Below, one piece after another: positions 20,913 through 31,029 of a stretch of 64,000 nucleotides of DNA. Positions within the stretch are counted from its first letter, which is position 1; each line of letters opens with the position of its first letter. This DNA is from Rhynchopus sp. YZ270_cl-10 (taxonomy: Eukaryota > Euglenozoa > Diplonemea > Diplonemida > Diplonemidae), in assembly GCA_964035575.1 (NCBI GenBank), contig OZ037922.1, positions 744,001-808,000 on the forward strand. The letters run 5' to 3'. The notes beneath the pieces were generated by a model. The model was not told where the DNA came from, searched no databases, and saw nothing but the letters and a program-made list of their open reading frames with translations. The position numbers and the translations under genes are program-made.

Positions 20913-20938
20913 AGTTTCTTGTCCAACTGTATGTCATT

Positions 20939-21168
20939 GGGGTACCTGGGTACCTGGGTACCTGGGTACCTGGGTACCTGGGTACCTGGGTACCTGGGTA
21001 CCTGGGTACCTGGGTACCTGGGTACCTGGGTACCTGGGTACCTGGGTACCTGGGTACCTGGGTACCTGGGTACCTGGGTACCTGGGTACCTGGGTACCTG
21101 GGTACCTGGGTACCTGGGTACCTGGGTACCTGGGTACCTGGGTACCTGGGTACCTGGGTACCTGGGTA
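20939..21168. repeat. 8-bp satellite, unit GGTACCTG, about 29 copies
   Basis: Perfect tandem copies starting directly after the right end of the Tc1-type element. Each unit carries the GGTACC palindrome. Confidence 0.95.
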
Positions 21169-21317
21169 AGAGAACCTTTCCGGGAACCAGTTCGTAAAAA
21201 GACAGTTCAGACCCAGACAGCGGTAGGGTGGGTTTGCAGGTTTATTTTCAGGCAGAAATATGTCTCAAAAAGTGGGGGTTTGTCAAAATGTTGACCCTCA
21301 GTCTGCAGGGAAGCATA

Positions 21318-21604
21318 CCAAGCACTTTTTTTGTGTTATGGGGTGACTTTTGGGTCGTTTTTCGGGCCACAAGCCACTTGTGACCCACTCTGGGGGTGTT
21401 TTTAGCTTCCCTCAGTGAATCCCCACCCTGGGGAGGGGGTGTTTTTCCTCTCTTCTCTGTGTTTTCCCGGGTTGGAAGTCAAAAAATGCTATCCCTGGGA
21501 TAGGTTAACCTTGAAATATGCTATCCCAGGGGGATAGGTTAACCTCTCCCTGGGGATAGGTTATGCTCTCCCCGGGGGGATGCCATATGCTATCCCCAAA
21601 AAAG
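21318..21604 (-). repeat. Repeat Y, copy 2 (inverted relative to copy 1)
   Basis: Reverse complement of 12290-12585, sharing both the GTGACCCACTCTGGGGGTG part and the GGGATAG/CTATCCC hairpin chain. The two copies are about 9 kb apart in opposite orientation. Confidence 0.75.
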
Positions 21605-22046
21605 GAGGTACCCTAATATTCGCCCCTGGTTGCCCCAATTCGCGTTTTGTACTTAGCCGTTTTTTCGCGAAAAAAAACGCGAATTGGCGCGAATTTTCGC
21701 GACACGATTAGGGACCCTTTGGTCGTCGAAATTCCCCAGCCAAAATTGGTCACAAAATCGGCCGATTTTTCAAAAATCTCAAAAAAAATTTTTTTTTTTT
21801 TTTTTTTTTTCACAAGTGTTTTTGAGGCCTGTTCACTACACCTGGGTACCCTTCTGGGACCAAAAAGTCCAAAAAAGCAAAAATCGGGTGTTTTGACGAT
21901 CTGGGGGTAAACCATATGCATTATGCACCTTATGCATTACAATTTCGACTTTTCCTTAGCAAATTCCGTCACAATTTTTTTTTTCGATTTTGGCAAAGGC
22001 AAATCTCAGGCAAAAAAAATCACCCTGATAGTGGGTCCTTGGGTGT
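21605..22046. repeat. Non-coding repeat region around the 3.8-kb hAT insertion (left)
   Basis: Segments TGTTTTGAC, TTTCCTTAGCA and GTGGGTCCTTGGG appear here and again at 25880-26000 and 26200-26340 in the same order, so an older repeat array with a unit of a few hundred bases was split by the 22055-25857 element. Confidence 0.55.
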
Positions 22047-22142
22047 CCAAAGATCAGGGGACTAGCTTGGCTGGGTCAGCGGGTCAGCTGACCCACTTCC
22101 TGTACTTAACCCTTTAGTTCCCGGGAGCCACTGAGGTGGCTC

Positions 22143-22690
22143 TACTAATGGCGACATACGTTTAATAAATTTCTACTACATTTCGGAAAAACAGTTTTTA
22201 TATTTTGAAAGATTTTGCACAGATCTTTCAAAAGAAGCAAGAATCAAAAAAAATTGTGCACCTGTTGATTTTTCAGAAGTGGGAGAGCTCGGGGGGTAAA
22301 ATGGGAAAATGAGAAAAAAAATGTGACATTTCCCGGTCCTCCACTGGCGACATATTTTGAGTCAATTTCTACTACATTTCGGGACATTTCGGGTTTACAC
22401 ATCTTGAAAGATTTTGCACAGATCTTTCAAAAGAAGCAAAAATCGATTTTTTTTGTGCATCTGTTGATTTTTCAGAAGTGGGAGAGCCCGGGGGGTAAAA
22501 TTGGAACATGGGGAAAAAGGTGTGTTAATTCCCTACCCTCCAATGGCGACATGCTTTAAATAAATTTCCACTAAATTTCGGGAAAACATTTTTGATATTT
22601 TTGAAATACCTTCCACAAATCTTTCAAAAGAAGCAAAAATCGAAAAGTTTTGTGCATCCCTTATTATTTTAGAAGGGGGAGAGCCCGTCA
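22143..22690. repeat. Three tandem units of about 195 bp inside piggyBac
   Basis: Each unit starts around TGGCGACAT (22150, 22345, 22543) and contains AAATTTCTACTACATTTCGG, GATCTTTCAAAAGAAGCAA and TTTTTCAGAAGTGGGAGAG. Divergence between units is considerable, so the triplication is not recent. It may have replaced the lost part of the transposase gene. Confidence 0.75.
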
Positions 22691-22697
22691 TTACCTG

Positions 22698-22875
22698 GCA
22701 AAGATGGATACTCCCAGGAACTGCAAAGTGTGCTCAATGGCACTGTGAGACTCCGGATGGCGTACCGCTGTATGACTGCGGCGTCTGTTTATGCCCTGCC
22801 GAGTGTCATCGCAAGTACCACACCGAGAACAGCAACGCAATGAAGAGGAAAAGAGACTCGGGTGTAGAGCCCTAG
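22698..22875 (+). pseudogene. piggyBac transposase carboxy end (cysteine-rich domain)
   Basis: One frame reads MDTPRNCKVCSMAL, another then reads LYDCGVCLCPAECHRKYHT and ends KRKRDSGVEP with TAG. This is the C-x2-C ... Y-x-C-x2-C-x-C-x4-C-H-x3-YHT cysteine domain that closes piggyBac transposases. The two halves are in different frames and the catalytic Asp triad region upstream is missing, so the gene is dead. Confidence 0.75.
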
Positions 22876-23342
22876 GTCGCCTTACCCCCAACCCCCTTTT
22901 ACCCCCTCCCACTGGGTTTTCAAGGCAAAACGTGTGAAAACGGGTAATCTGCTGGCGGCAACAAGCAGCAACATGCTGTGAGCTCATTTCTGTGTAAACT
23001 TTTTTTACTAAGTTTTTCGGGATATGCAGATTGTCACCGATCTTTCAAATAAAGCATGTTTCGACAACATTTGAAATACTCCGAATTTTTTAAGTCGATT
23101 TTTTGGGGGTTTTTGAAAATTTTCACGACAAGCTCCCCACTTTTTTGACCACTGATTTTTTTTTTATTTTTTTCAATTTTTTGCAAAATTGAAAGCGGTG
23201 TTCAAAATCTTTCAAATGCGACCAGATTCGGTCAAAAATTTGCATCAGAAATTTTTTTACTACCGAGAGAGCCGAAAAATTTGGAAAAAAAATCGGTAAA
23301 AAAAAAGAGCTTGGGAACTAAACAGGCACTCCGCTAGGTACT

Positions 23343-23600
23343 AAAGTTCTGTTGATTGTCAACAGAACTTTTTGAAAATGGGGAAAAAAAGAAAAAAAAA
23401 AAAAGTTCTGCTGAGTGGTTCAGACCCGTTCTACCTGTCAAAAAAGCTCAGGAGAAGAAGATATGGAGAGGTGAGTGCTCAAACGTCCCAAAAAAGTCAA
23501 AATCGGGCGTTGGTAAAAAAAAAAGTTGCGTACCGTGCGCCTGCGGCGCAAGCATGTACCCCACCAACGTGGACCATCAACAGAATATTTTCAAAATCGG
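23343..23600. repeat. Inverted-repeat element X, copy 2, nested in piggyBac
   Basis: AAGTTCTGTTGATTGTC to GACCATCAACAGAA. Short version without the 300-bp interior of X1; contains the M1 module (TTGCGTACCGT and hairpin 23537-23549). CCGCTAGG and CCTAGCGG lie just outside its two ends as a further inverted pair. Confidence 0.65.
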
Positions 23601-23879
23601 AAATCCTAGCGGAGAGCCTGGAACTAAAGGGTTAAAAAAAAAAAAGTGGGTCAGCCGGAAAAAAAAAAAAAAAATTGGATTTTGGATTTTAGAAAAAAAA
23701 TTTTTGGGAGCTCGACTACAGGGAACCTCCCCCGAGCCTGTTCAGGCCTGACGCTAACCATCATCCATCATCCCACGGAAAATGGCTTTCCCCCCCGACC
23801 AAAAACCATCATCCTGCCATCATCCCACCAAAAATCTGAGAATTCTGTAGGGTTTTGCACGTGGGAAGAGTCTAGAGGA

Positions 23880-24070
23880 GGACCCGGGAGGCTGTACCTT
23901 GTTTTTATTTTTTTGCCTGCGGCGCCATTTTTCCTTTTTTGCTCCGCAAAAAAGGGTTCGTTGAGTGACTTTGTGGTGTAAAAAGCTAGATTTTTACACT
24001 GCACCCTATTTTTTTTTCGCCTGCGGCGCCATATTATATTACTATTTTTTGCTCCGCAAAAAAAACCCTG
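23880..24070. repeat. Module Z (paired mini-hairpins), third copy
   Basis: GCC-TGC-GGC hairpin, TTTTTTGCTCCGCAAAAAA hairpin, GGTGTAAAAA/TTTTTACACC hairpin, then again GCC-TGC-GGC and TGC-TCC-GCA. The same order is found at 10985-11115 and 11500-11640, and partly at 35790-35820. All four lie in W-family hAT-type elements. Confidence 0.7.
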
Positions 24071-24638
24071 TATGAGGAGGGTGTTCAAATTTCCCGTTTT
24101 TCCCTTTGTCTTTGCCATTTTTTTTTCCAAAAAAAAAAAATTTTTTTTTTTGACAAGGCAATTTTCAGGTGAAAAAAAAATTTTTTTTTTCGAAAAATTT
24201 TTGGCCCCCTGGGGTGGGTCTGGGGGCACCGAAAAATGCAAAAAAACGTAAAAATCGGGTGTTTTGAGCATCTGTGGTTACACCATATACACGTCTGTAA
24301 CCCCACATAGGCCCATTACCATGGTTTCGTTAGCTCTTGTGGCATGCCCTCCTGCAGTTTCCTGCTCATCGGCGGCCTCTAGTCCGTGTGGACTTGGGCC
24401 ACTACCAGCTTCCGGAGGAGCGACGCTCACGTGCGACCGTCGGACCGGTCACTGCTCTGGGTGCCATGTGCTTTAGCCAATTCTTGACGAGGATGGGGGT
24501 GCAGACCGCCAAGTCCGGACGGTCGGAGGGAGCCTTCCCCACCGCACGTCAGTTCTCCTAAGCTCCTTGTGACTTGACTCGTGCCGGTGCTGGTGTCTCT
24601 TCTTGTGACCCACCGAGCACGCAGCCAACAGTGCGTCA

Positions 24639-25118
24639 AACCCTCAAGATCCTGTAGCACCGAGGGTGTGTGAACCCCAATCGTCTGCGTCAGGACATAC
24701 GCCGTCTGCCATCAAGCGGAGGGTGCTCCAATACTCCTCAGACACGAAAGAGCAATCACAGCGATCACGAACCACGCGATTGAGGCGGTTTCACAGGTGG
24801 TCAGCGGGGGAAGCATACGAGGCTTCACAAAGCAACACCGCTTCCGGAGATGACCGGCTCCCCTCTTCCTCAACATGCACCAGAGCCCTATTTTTCACAA
24901 GCGGTCCCGAAACCTTAAAGTTTGCGCAAGCCCTGGAGTCATCCGATGACGCAAGGCAAGTCACTCTCCCAAAGCGATGGCATTGGATGGCAGTATCCGA
25001 AGTCAGACCTCCGGGAAATATTGAATCCTTAATGGACGACTTCAATGTGATCGCTGCCTTCTCCCTCTACGTCCCACCCTTCAAGAACACGGAGACTCGC
25101 AAGCTGCAAGTAATTTGA
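24639..25118 (+). CDS. Unrecognised open frame inside the 3.8-kb hAT-type element
   Basis: About 150 codons, open without ATG near its start, ending at TGA 25116-25118. The product is Ser/Arg-rich first (KEQSQRSRTTRLRRFHRW), then has a more globular-looking end (GPETLKFAQALESSDDARQV, NIESLMDDFNVIAAFSLYVP). The preceding 300 bases are equally GC-rich and open in other frames, so this may be a broken or intron-bearing gene. No family recognised. Confidence 0.35.
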   Translation, partial: NPQDPVAPRVCEPQSSASGHTPSAIKRRVLQYSSDTKEQSQRSRTTRLRRFHRWSAGEAYEASQSNTASGDDRLPSSSTCTRALFFTSGPETLKFAQALESSDDARQVTLPKRWHWMAVSEVRPPGNIESLMDDFNVIAAFSLYVPPFKNTETRKLQVI

Positions 25119-25319
25119 GGTTGTTTCTGCGAGCCCCGACCTAAACCGTTCATCTTCAGAGATATGTACAGTGTGCGCACTACTTTCCGCAGGAAGAACG
25201 GGCCCATTTTGGGCTCCGACCTCAGAGGCCGTTTTCGAAGACAGCTACAGTGGGATATTTTGGTTCCTCAATTTTTTATAACAAAAGCGAAAATTTGCCT
25301 ATGTGCTTGAAAAATGCTG

Positions 25320-25470
25320 TGCATTTTTGGTAGAATTTTTTAAAAATTGCTATACTCCCCTATGACTGGACCCAACTCCCCTCACTCTTTTTTTGGTCAA
25401 AAACACCCCAATTTTTTTCACCTTTTTTTCCATTTTTTCCGTTTTTGACCTTTTTAGACACCCTCCTGAG
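25320..25470. repeat. Repeat R, copy 1
   Basis: Shares CCTATGACTGGACCCAACTC and CCCTCAC and the flanking poly-T/TTTGACC pattern with 26690-26885. Copy 1 is inside the hAT-type element, copy 2 outside it. Confidence 0.6.
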
Positions 25471-26003
25471 ACCGTTCGTGCAAAATAACACTGTCCGAAA
25501 CACCCGTGACTACACGGCGGTGAGGCGGTGCATGAAAAACTGAACCAAGGGTTCAGTTTCTTTAAGTCTGGTCGAGGAAGAAAGCTCTGAAACTCATACA
25601 GATACCAGTGGTAGTTTTCCGAGAGACCACAAAGTGAGGCGGGCAAACAGCACATTTCGGAGGATTACTGCAACACTGACCGAATTTTGACCGAATTTTG
25701 GCCATTTTCGCGAATATCCCCCACCACAAGCTGGGATTGGAGAAAATAGCTCGTAGAACGCCGCTAAACCATCTTCTGTAGTAAAAAACTCGCTGACCCA
25801 CTTTCATGGAAAGCGACCCACTTCTGGAATTTTCCCCAAAACCAAGCTAGTGCCCTGCCAAAGATGCCAAAAACACAAAAAAAAAATGATGTTTTGACCA
25901 TCGGTGGGCACCTAAAACGCACTTTTCTGCCCAAAAAATGAATATCGATTTTTCCTTAGCGTTCTTATAGCCGTGATTTTTCAGTTTTTTTTCGCAAAGG
26001 GTG

Positions 26004-26179
26004 AAAAATAGAAACTTAACACTCATCACACGATAAAACCCATGGGAGAGGTTGTGGTGAAACGCACACACCTCGACCTGTTTGGTGAGGCGTGGCTCTG
26101 CAGCGCGGTTCGTCCCTAGAACCGCGAGTGTGTTCAAAATGCTTTGTTTCTATTTCCTCCTTCATTTCATGAGGTGACA
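26004..26179 (-). repeat. Element V, copy 1 (minus orientation)
   Basis: Reverse complement of 30845-31029 over about 175 bp with few changes. Predicted hairpins: GCGGTTC/GAACCGC with a 7-base loop and CTTCAT-GAA-ATGAAG. Not coding. Possibly a short retroposon or a structured RNA copy. Confidence 0.65.
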
Positions 26180-26689
26180 TAAAAAAATTCACCCAAAATA
26201 GTGGGTCCTTGGGAGACCAAAAACGCAAAAAAAAACGCAAAATTTTGGTGTTTTGACCCTTAAGAAGCACCCAAAACGCACTTTTGTGTACCAAAACACG
26301 CATATTTCACATTTCCTTAGCAATTCCTTTCACAAGTACAAGGCGATTTTTGACCAGACAAAAAAAAATTTATTGCTCAAAAACGGGCGTGGTAGGCACC
26401 CGAAGTCATAAAATGGCCCAAAGAATCCAAAAAACCTCAGAAATACATGTTCGCGAAAAAACATTTGCAAGTCAAAATTCAACCACAATACGGTCATTTT
26501 GTGCATATGTGGCTGTAGTGGCTAGAGAACACGCATGCAGACCTGTTCCTTGCAATTTCCAGTGTTGTGTTTATCAATGCATGCATCCAGAGGACCTCTG
26601 GTTTGCGGAATCGTAGGCACTCCTGAGAAAAATGAAGTCGGTTTTTGACCCAAAATCGGGGTGTGTGGGCCCTAATTTGCTCCAAATTT

Positions 26690-26885
26690 GGCCCAAAATT
26701 GGGATTTTTCTGAAAATTTCATTGTGCTCAGCAAAAATCCTTGCTTTTTTGAAGAATTTTCCAAAAAATATGCTATACCCCCTATGACTGGACCCAACTC
26801 CCCTCACTATTTTTTCCCTAAAAAAGCCCCCAAAATTCCTACCATTTTTACAATTTTTACCATTTTTGACAAATTTAGGGTATGA
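26690..26885. repeat. Repeat R, copy 2, upstream of the PSP1-domain gene
   Basis: CCTATGACTGGACCCAACTC followed by poly-T tracts and TTTTGACAAATTTAGG, parallel to 25340-25460. Bases 26886-27176 that follow are pyrimidine-rich and form the probable 5' region of the next gene. Confidence 0.55.
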
Positions 26886-27176
26886 GTTTTTGTTTTTGTT
26901 TTTGTTTTGTTTTGCCGCTACCCAGTCAACTGCGACTGGGCAGAGGGGACCGTTTCCCTTCTCCACGTGGACCCTTCTTCTTCTTTTTTTTTTATTTTTG
27001 AAAAATTTCAAAACCAACCCCACATTCCAGCAAACCCCCTCCCCCACTATCCCCATATACACAAACCGCCCCATACACACACACGCACCCCCCCAGCCAT
27101 CTGCCTCACTGCCTCACTGCCTCTATCTCTCTCTCACTCTTTCCATTTTCCATATATTTTCCAACCCCATTTTTAA

Positions 27177-28109
27177 ATGGCGTTGATGGAGAAACCGCAA
27201 TGGATGCTGACGTTCTTTGATTTGCAGACCACCCGCCCTTTTGTGTTTAAGGTGGACGCACAGCGCAAACAGCTGCTGTTTGGAGGGGTCATCCCGGTAC
27301 GCCGTATGCACGTCACCGCACAACAGTGGGGTGTTTCTATTGAGTGCGAAGGCGGCTGCGCTGGAGTAGAATGGGTAGGCCACGAAGAAGTTCTCAATGA
27401 ATTAGCCTATATGGCAGTGGTCTGCAACATCACCCACAACATCCCTCCCCAACACGTCCCTAAAGGACCTCTCTTCCTTAAACAAGCGAAGGCGAATCAG
27501 GGAGGCAGACTCTGCCTGAAAGAAGGATTGATTGAAAAGCTTTTAACTTCACGGTATGGATGTGATGAGCACGGATGGGTTGACTCTACGGCAAGCATTT
27601 CTAAGGCGATTACTAGGGGAGGGGTGAAAGCTTTGACCATCAACTCCACGACAATGAACTGGAAGGGGCGGGACAGCGAGGAGGAGCAAGGGGTGGATGA
27701 GGAGACACCGAACCGGCTTGAAACCTTGTTTGTTACTGCGATGCCGCCGAAGCCGCCACCGCCGAGGTCTTCTGGGTCGGCAAACTCACGCCGTTCTGAT
27801 GGATCGTGCCGTTCTGTTACAGAAGCCTCCTCCGTCGTTTCCTCTCAATCCTGCGACACAAACCTCTCCCCTCTTCAATACTCCTACATCGCCTACGTAT
27901 CCTTCAAAGACGCACCAGAAGGTCTCTTCCTCTCTCGAAACGCTCATCCCCAAGGCACCCCCGTAGTCGTCTCCGCCTTTGACAACGGAACCGAAGTAGG
28001 AACAGTCTCAAATGTCACCCGAATCCGCGATGTAACCTCCTGTGGAGACGTAGAGCAACACATTATTAGAAAGGCAAGCGAAGCAGAGGTGAAGTCGTAT
28101 ATTTTGTGA
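27177..28109 (+). CDS. PSP1 C-terminal-domain protein
   Basis: 310 residues, ATG at 27177, TGA at 28107-28109. The last 80 residues carry the first half of the PSP1 C-terminal domain: GTPVVVSAFDNGTEVGTVSN fits the conserved V-V-x-...-G-x-E-x-G-x-V strand pair, and HIIRKASEAEVKSY fits the I-x-R-x-A-x-x-x-E-V helix start. The domain normally goes on for another 60 or so residues; here it stops after KSYIL. An AG/GTGAAG just before (about 28088) could be a donor for a further exon, but I see no matching continuation. The first 160 residues are a separate globular region I do not recognise; a Ser/Pro-rich linker joins them. PSP1-domain proteins are often RNA- or ribosome-linked. All neighbours on the right are on the same strand. 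Confidence 0.6.
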   Translation: MALMEKPQWMLTFFDLQTTRPFVFKVDAQRKQLLFGGVIPVRRMHVTAQQWGVSIECEGGCAGVEWVGHEEVLNELAYMAVVCNITHNIPPQHVPKGPLFLKQAKANQGGRLCLKEGLIEKLLTSRYGCDEHGWVDSTASISKAITRGGVKALTINSTTMNWKGRDSEEEQGVDEETPNRLETLFVTAMPPKPPPPRSSGSANSRRSDGSCRSVTEASSVVSSQSCDTNLSPLQYSYIAYVSFKDAPEGLFLSRNAHPQGTPVVVSAFDNGTEVGTVSNVTRIRDVTSCGDVEQHIIRKASEAEVKSYIL

Positions 28110-28552
28110 GGGGGAGAAGGAGGAGGAGGAGGAGGAGGAGGAGGGAGTCGATACCAAAAAAAGATTTTGTGTTGACTATTATTGAGATTATCAAAAAAAA
28201 GGATTAGAGTGTAGAAAAAATAGGTGGTGGTGCTCTGTTGTAATAAAGAAAAAAGGAGAGAGAGAAAAAAAAAATACACAATTTCTTGAAGTAGGGGTGA
28301 GAAAAAGGATATTCAAAAAGGTGGTATATATTGATGTGAATATCCTAGCTATTTCCATTGGGTGGGGGGTGCTCAGGGTGATTGTCGATATAACAAAGAA
28401 GGAGGGAGGGGGGGAAAAAGGTGAGCGGGGTGAATGTGGGAATAAAGTTTATCTGTTTTGGTTCGTTATTAGGGGGGGTGGGCATGGGAGGGGGAATTGT
28501 TTGGCTCTTTTGGTTTGGTTGCCCCTTTTTTTTAAACCATTTTTTATTCCAG

Positions 28553-28595
28553 TGTCTGCCGTTGAACTGTGAGGCGTTTGCACTTTCAACTTCTC
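28553..28595 (+). repeat. F4 short repeat
   Basis: AGTGTCTGCCGTTGAACTGT and GAGGCGTTTGCACTTTCAAC: the F4 unit with an internal deletion. Confidence 0.6.
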
Positions 28596-29286
28596 CCCTT
28601 TTCCCCTTTTTTTTGTCTCTTTTCAAAATCATATAATTGCCTCTTCTCAACTTATCAGTTTTTCTCCAGGGTGTGTTAGCGAATTTTTTGAACTTTCCGG
28701 AAAATTTTGTTGACCCTCTCAAATACTTTCAATTCTGTGAACTGAAAGTATAATGAATCGAACTTTCCGGAAATTTTTTGCATTCCGGAACCAATTTTTT
28801 TTTTCCCCTGAAGGAATTCAACACGGCAGCCTACTAGCATCCCTCTAATCAGAGAGACTACTGGTAGACCGCCATGTGATTAGAGGGACTACTAGTCGCA
28901 ATGACTAGCACTAAAACACAAGTCATTTGGGTTGGTCCAACTACTCGGAGTTCCCCTAGTCCGTCGTGAGGGGTATTAAAGGGTTGATTGGGGTGTTTCC
29001 AACCCCAATCGTATTTCTTGGTATTTTAAAACGTTTCAAGAACATTTCAAAAATTGGAGTAAAGCCCGCTAAAATTGTACTCTTTTACGTCCAAAACTAT
29101 GGCATGAGAGGAGTGGGGCCCCACCCATTTTTTGATACACCGGAACGAAATTTGCTAACACGCCTGGGTTTCTCCCAAAAAAAGAAAAAAAAAATCTACG
29201 CGAGGTTTTTTTTCTCTCTTCTCTGTTCTATCGTGTGTGATACTATACAGAGAACTTTTTTTTTTCTCGTTTCCCTATTATTTTTG

Positions 29287-29325
29287 AAGGTGACTAAGCA
29301 CAGTTGGCTTATTCCTTTCACAACC
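29287..29325 (+). repeat. F2 short repeat, degraded
   Basis: AAGGTGACTAAGCACAGTTG then GCTTATTC and a T-rich tail. Confidence 0.45.
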
Positions 29326-29661
29326 CCTTTTTCTTTTCTTCCCTCACGCCTTTAAAAGGCGTTTGCCTAACAACCTCAGCTTTCTTTCTTTTCCCCCATA
29401 GTGTGTAACCTCCGTTGCGGCGTGTGACTGCACTAACAAAACAAATCCGTTCAATCAGTCTGCACTATTTTTCTTAAACCAATATAAGCTTATAAGCCTA
29501 CAGGAATACAACCAATATTTCAAACAATTGCGTGGAGTTCACACAGGTGTGTCTCCATACATGGTCAATTTTTTTTAGCGAAACCAAAAAAAAAAAAAAA
29601 TACTCACTTTTTAAAAAAGGTATGTTCTGCCTTCCAAGGACTTTCCCCATCTTTTTGATAT

Positions 29662-29786
29662 CAGATGTAAATCACAAAATGGATTGTCAGGTCTGCATAT
29701 TTGCGGATCCACAGTGCACAACCGGTCATACCAAAAGGTACACTGTTTCACGAGAAGGCTGCTGTATTTCAAGTCAAATTTGCTTT
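29662..29786 (+). repeat. F3 repeat, long form
   Basis: Has all blocks of the family: GATGTAAATCAC, AAATGGATTGT, CACAACCGGTCATACC, AAGGTACACTGTTTCACGAG, and TGTATTTCAAGTC. Confidence 0.65.
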
Positions 29787-30447
29787 CTTTCCCAAATCTT
29801 TATAAAACATGGATGTACAAAGTACTTTTTTGTTCACCTTTTTTTTCTCACCTTTTTCCCCCCCACTTACTTCAAGTACTTTCTTTATTTCAAGTATTTG
29901 ATGGTACATCCATGATACAATACTATGCGGTAAAAAAAGGGTCTTGTTTTGTTTCCAGGTCGCTTTTTTAAAGTCGCCGCTACCGTTTCTTTCAAAGTAA
30001 AAAAAATATTTTCATTTAGAGAAAGGACTGTGAGCCACCCTAGTTATATTCACCTGCAAGGAGGGAGGATTTTATTTTGGTTCTGGTTTTTGACGTATAC
30101 AAAGGGTGACGAAAAAGTATTTTATAGGTGGTGAACATCCTCAGTGTCTCCACTAATATATTTTAAAAAAAACTCTTTCAACGATTGTGATAAAAGGTGA
30201 CTAAGTACGAGGGGGAGGGGGCTCAGGGTGCAACTTTTCTTTTCTTTTCTTTTTGATGTGCGTTTGTGCCCGTGTGGCCATCATATCTTTTAACACAAGC
30301 AGCCTGATGTGTTTTTGTTTGCTATTTTTTTTTTCGCCCCTATTTTGCCCCTATTATTTTTTTCTCCTTCCTCAGGTTCAAATGGCCCAGGGGGTTTCAG
30401 TGACTGTGTTCTGGAGGGATGCTTTGCACTGTCAATACTGTAGTGTG

Positions 30448-30545
30448 TTGGTAACATAGACTGACCGAAAAAAAAAGGTCAACCTCTCTCCTAAAAATCC
30501 GGAAAAGGTCAATCATTTTTTTTTTACGGTCAGTCTATGTTACCA
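30448..30545. repeat. Small fold-back, 20-bp perfect ends
   Basis: TTGGTAACATAGACTGACCG and its exact inverse at 30526-30545. The inner sequence has poly-A and poly-T runs. A similar but unrelated-in-sequence fold-back is at 62151-62235. Confidence 0.75.
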
Positions 30546-30583
30546 ATACGGTATTATCTTTTTTTCCCCTCTTTCCCCACAAA

Positions 30584-30624
30584 AGGTGCCTAGTTACGCA
30601 AGGCTTAGGTTCATCTTGGCAAAT
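30584..30624 (+). repeat. F2 short repeat
   Basis: AAGGTGCCTAGTTACGCAAG and GCTTAGGTTCATCTTGGC. Confidence 0.6.
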
Positions 30625-30844
30625 TCTCCGCCCCCTTTTTTTTTTTGATGTATTGCACGAGTCATATCCATCATATTCATCAAGATTTTTGAGTTTTTTT
30701 TTTTTTAAAATTTTGCCGCAAAAAGAAATAATTTAGTATTTGGCAGCATTTTTAAGGGAAAAAAGGGAGACCGTAGTGTACAGAGGTGTACAGGCTGTTG
30801 GAGGGAGCGCTGTTGTTGCAACAATCCAGTAACATTTTTTTTTT

Positions 30845-31029
30845 GTCACTTCATGAAATGAAGGAAGAAATAGAAACAACGCACTTTGAACACACTTTTT
30901 GCGGTTCTAGGGACGAACCGCGCTGCAGAAGCCACTCCTCACCAAAACAGGTCGAGGTGTGTGTGCGTTTCACCACAACCTCTCTCCCATGGGTTTTATC
31001 GTGTGATGAGTGTTAAGTTTCTATTTTTC
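30845..31029 (+). repeat. Element V, copy 2 (plus orientation)
   Basis: GTCACTTCATGAAATGAAGG to AGTGTTAAGTTTCTATTTTT; full-length partner of 26004-26179. T-runs flank both sides. Bases 31030-31640 after it contain nothing I can name. Confidence 0.65.

Larger units (their letters stand above)
19751..20929. mobile_element. Tc1/mariner-type element with TA duplication
   Basis: CAGTTGGACAAG at 19751 is mirrored by CTTGTCCAACTG ending at 20929, with TA on both sides (19749-19750, 20930-20931). Each end is followed inward by TTGGCGACC repeats. It holds a 7-bp satellite (20281-20414), a fragment of the 43883-type hAT element (20476-20660), and CGAAATCGGG repeats (20095-20140 and 20700-20745). No transposase. 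Confidence 0.75.
22110..23631. mobile_element. piggyBac-type element with TTAA duplication
   Basis: Ends CCCTTTAGTTCC and GGAACTAAAGGG, flanked by TTAA (22106-22109, 23632-23635). CCC ends and TTAA duplication define piggyBac. Contents: a tandem triplication (22143-22690), the end of a piggyBac transposase (22698-22875), AT-rich non-coding DNA, and element X2 near the right end. Confidence 0.85.
22055..25857. mobile_element. 3.8-kb hAT-type element with 8-bp duplication CCAAAGAT
   Basis: Starts CAGGGGACTAGCTTGG and ends CCAAGCTAGTGCCCTG, with CCAAAGAT on both sides (22047-22054 and 25858-25865). Same end family as W1/W2 and 35603-36045. A piggyBac-type element (22110-23631) is nested in its left part; module Z lies at 23880-24070; an unrecognised open frame (24639-25118) lies near its middle and could be remains of its own gene. 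It is the longest W-family member here. Confidence 0.85.
28110..30447. other. Non-coding, homopolymer-rich
   Basis: A GGA microsatellite at 28118-28145, inverted AACTTTCCGGAAA repeats at 28690-28800, and TCTAATCAGAG/CTACTAG hairpins at 28850-28900. Contains F2, F3 and F4 repeats listed separately. No gene supported. Confidence 0.4.

Noticed and set aside
20575-21294. 239-codon frame across the GGTACCTG array
   Set aside because: Same artefact: an 8-base period without stops, joined to repeat flanks.
24264-24561. Short frames before 24639 inside the 3.8-kb element
   Set aside because: GC-rich and possibly decayed coding DNA, but too broken and without family resemblance to call a product.
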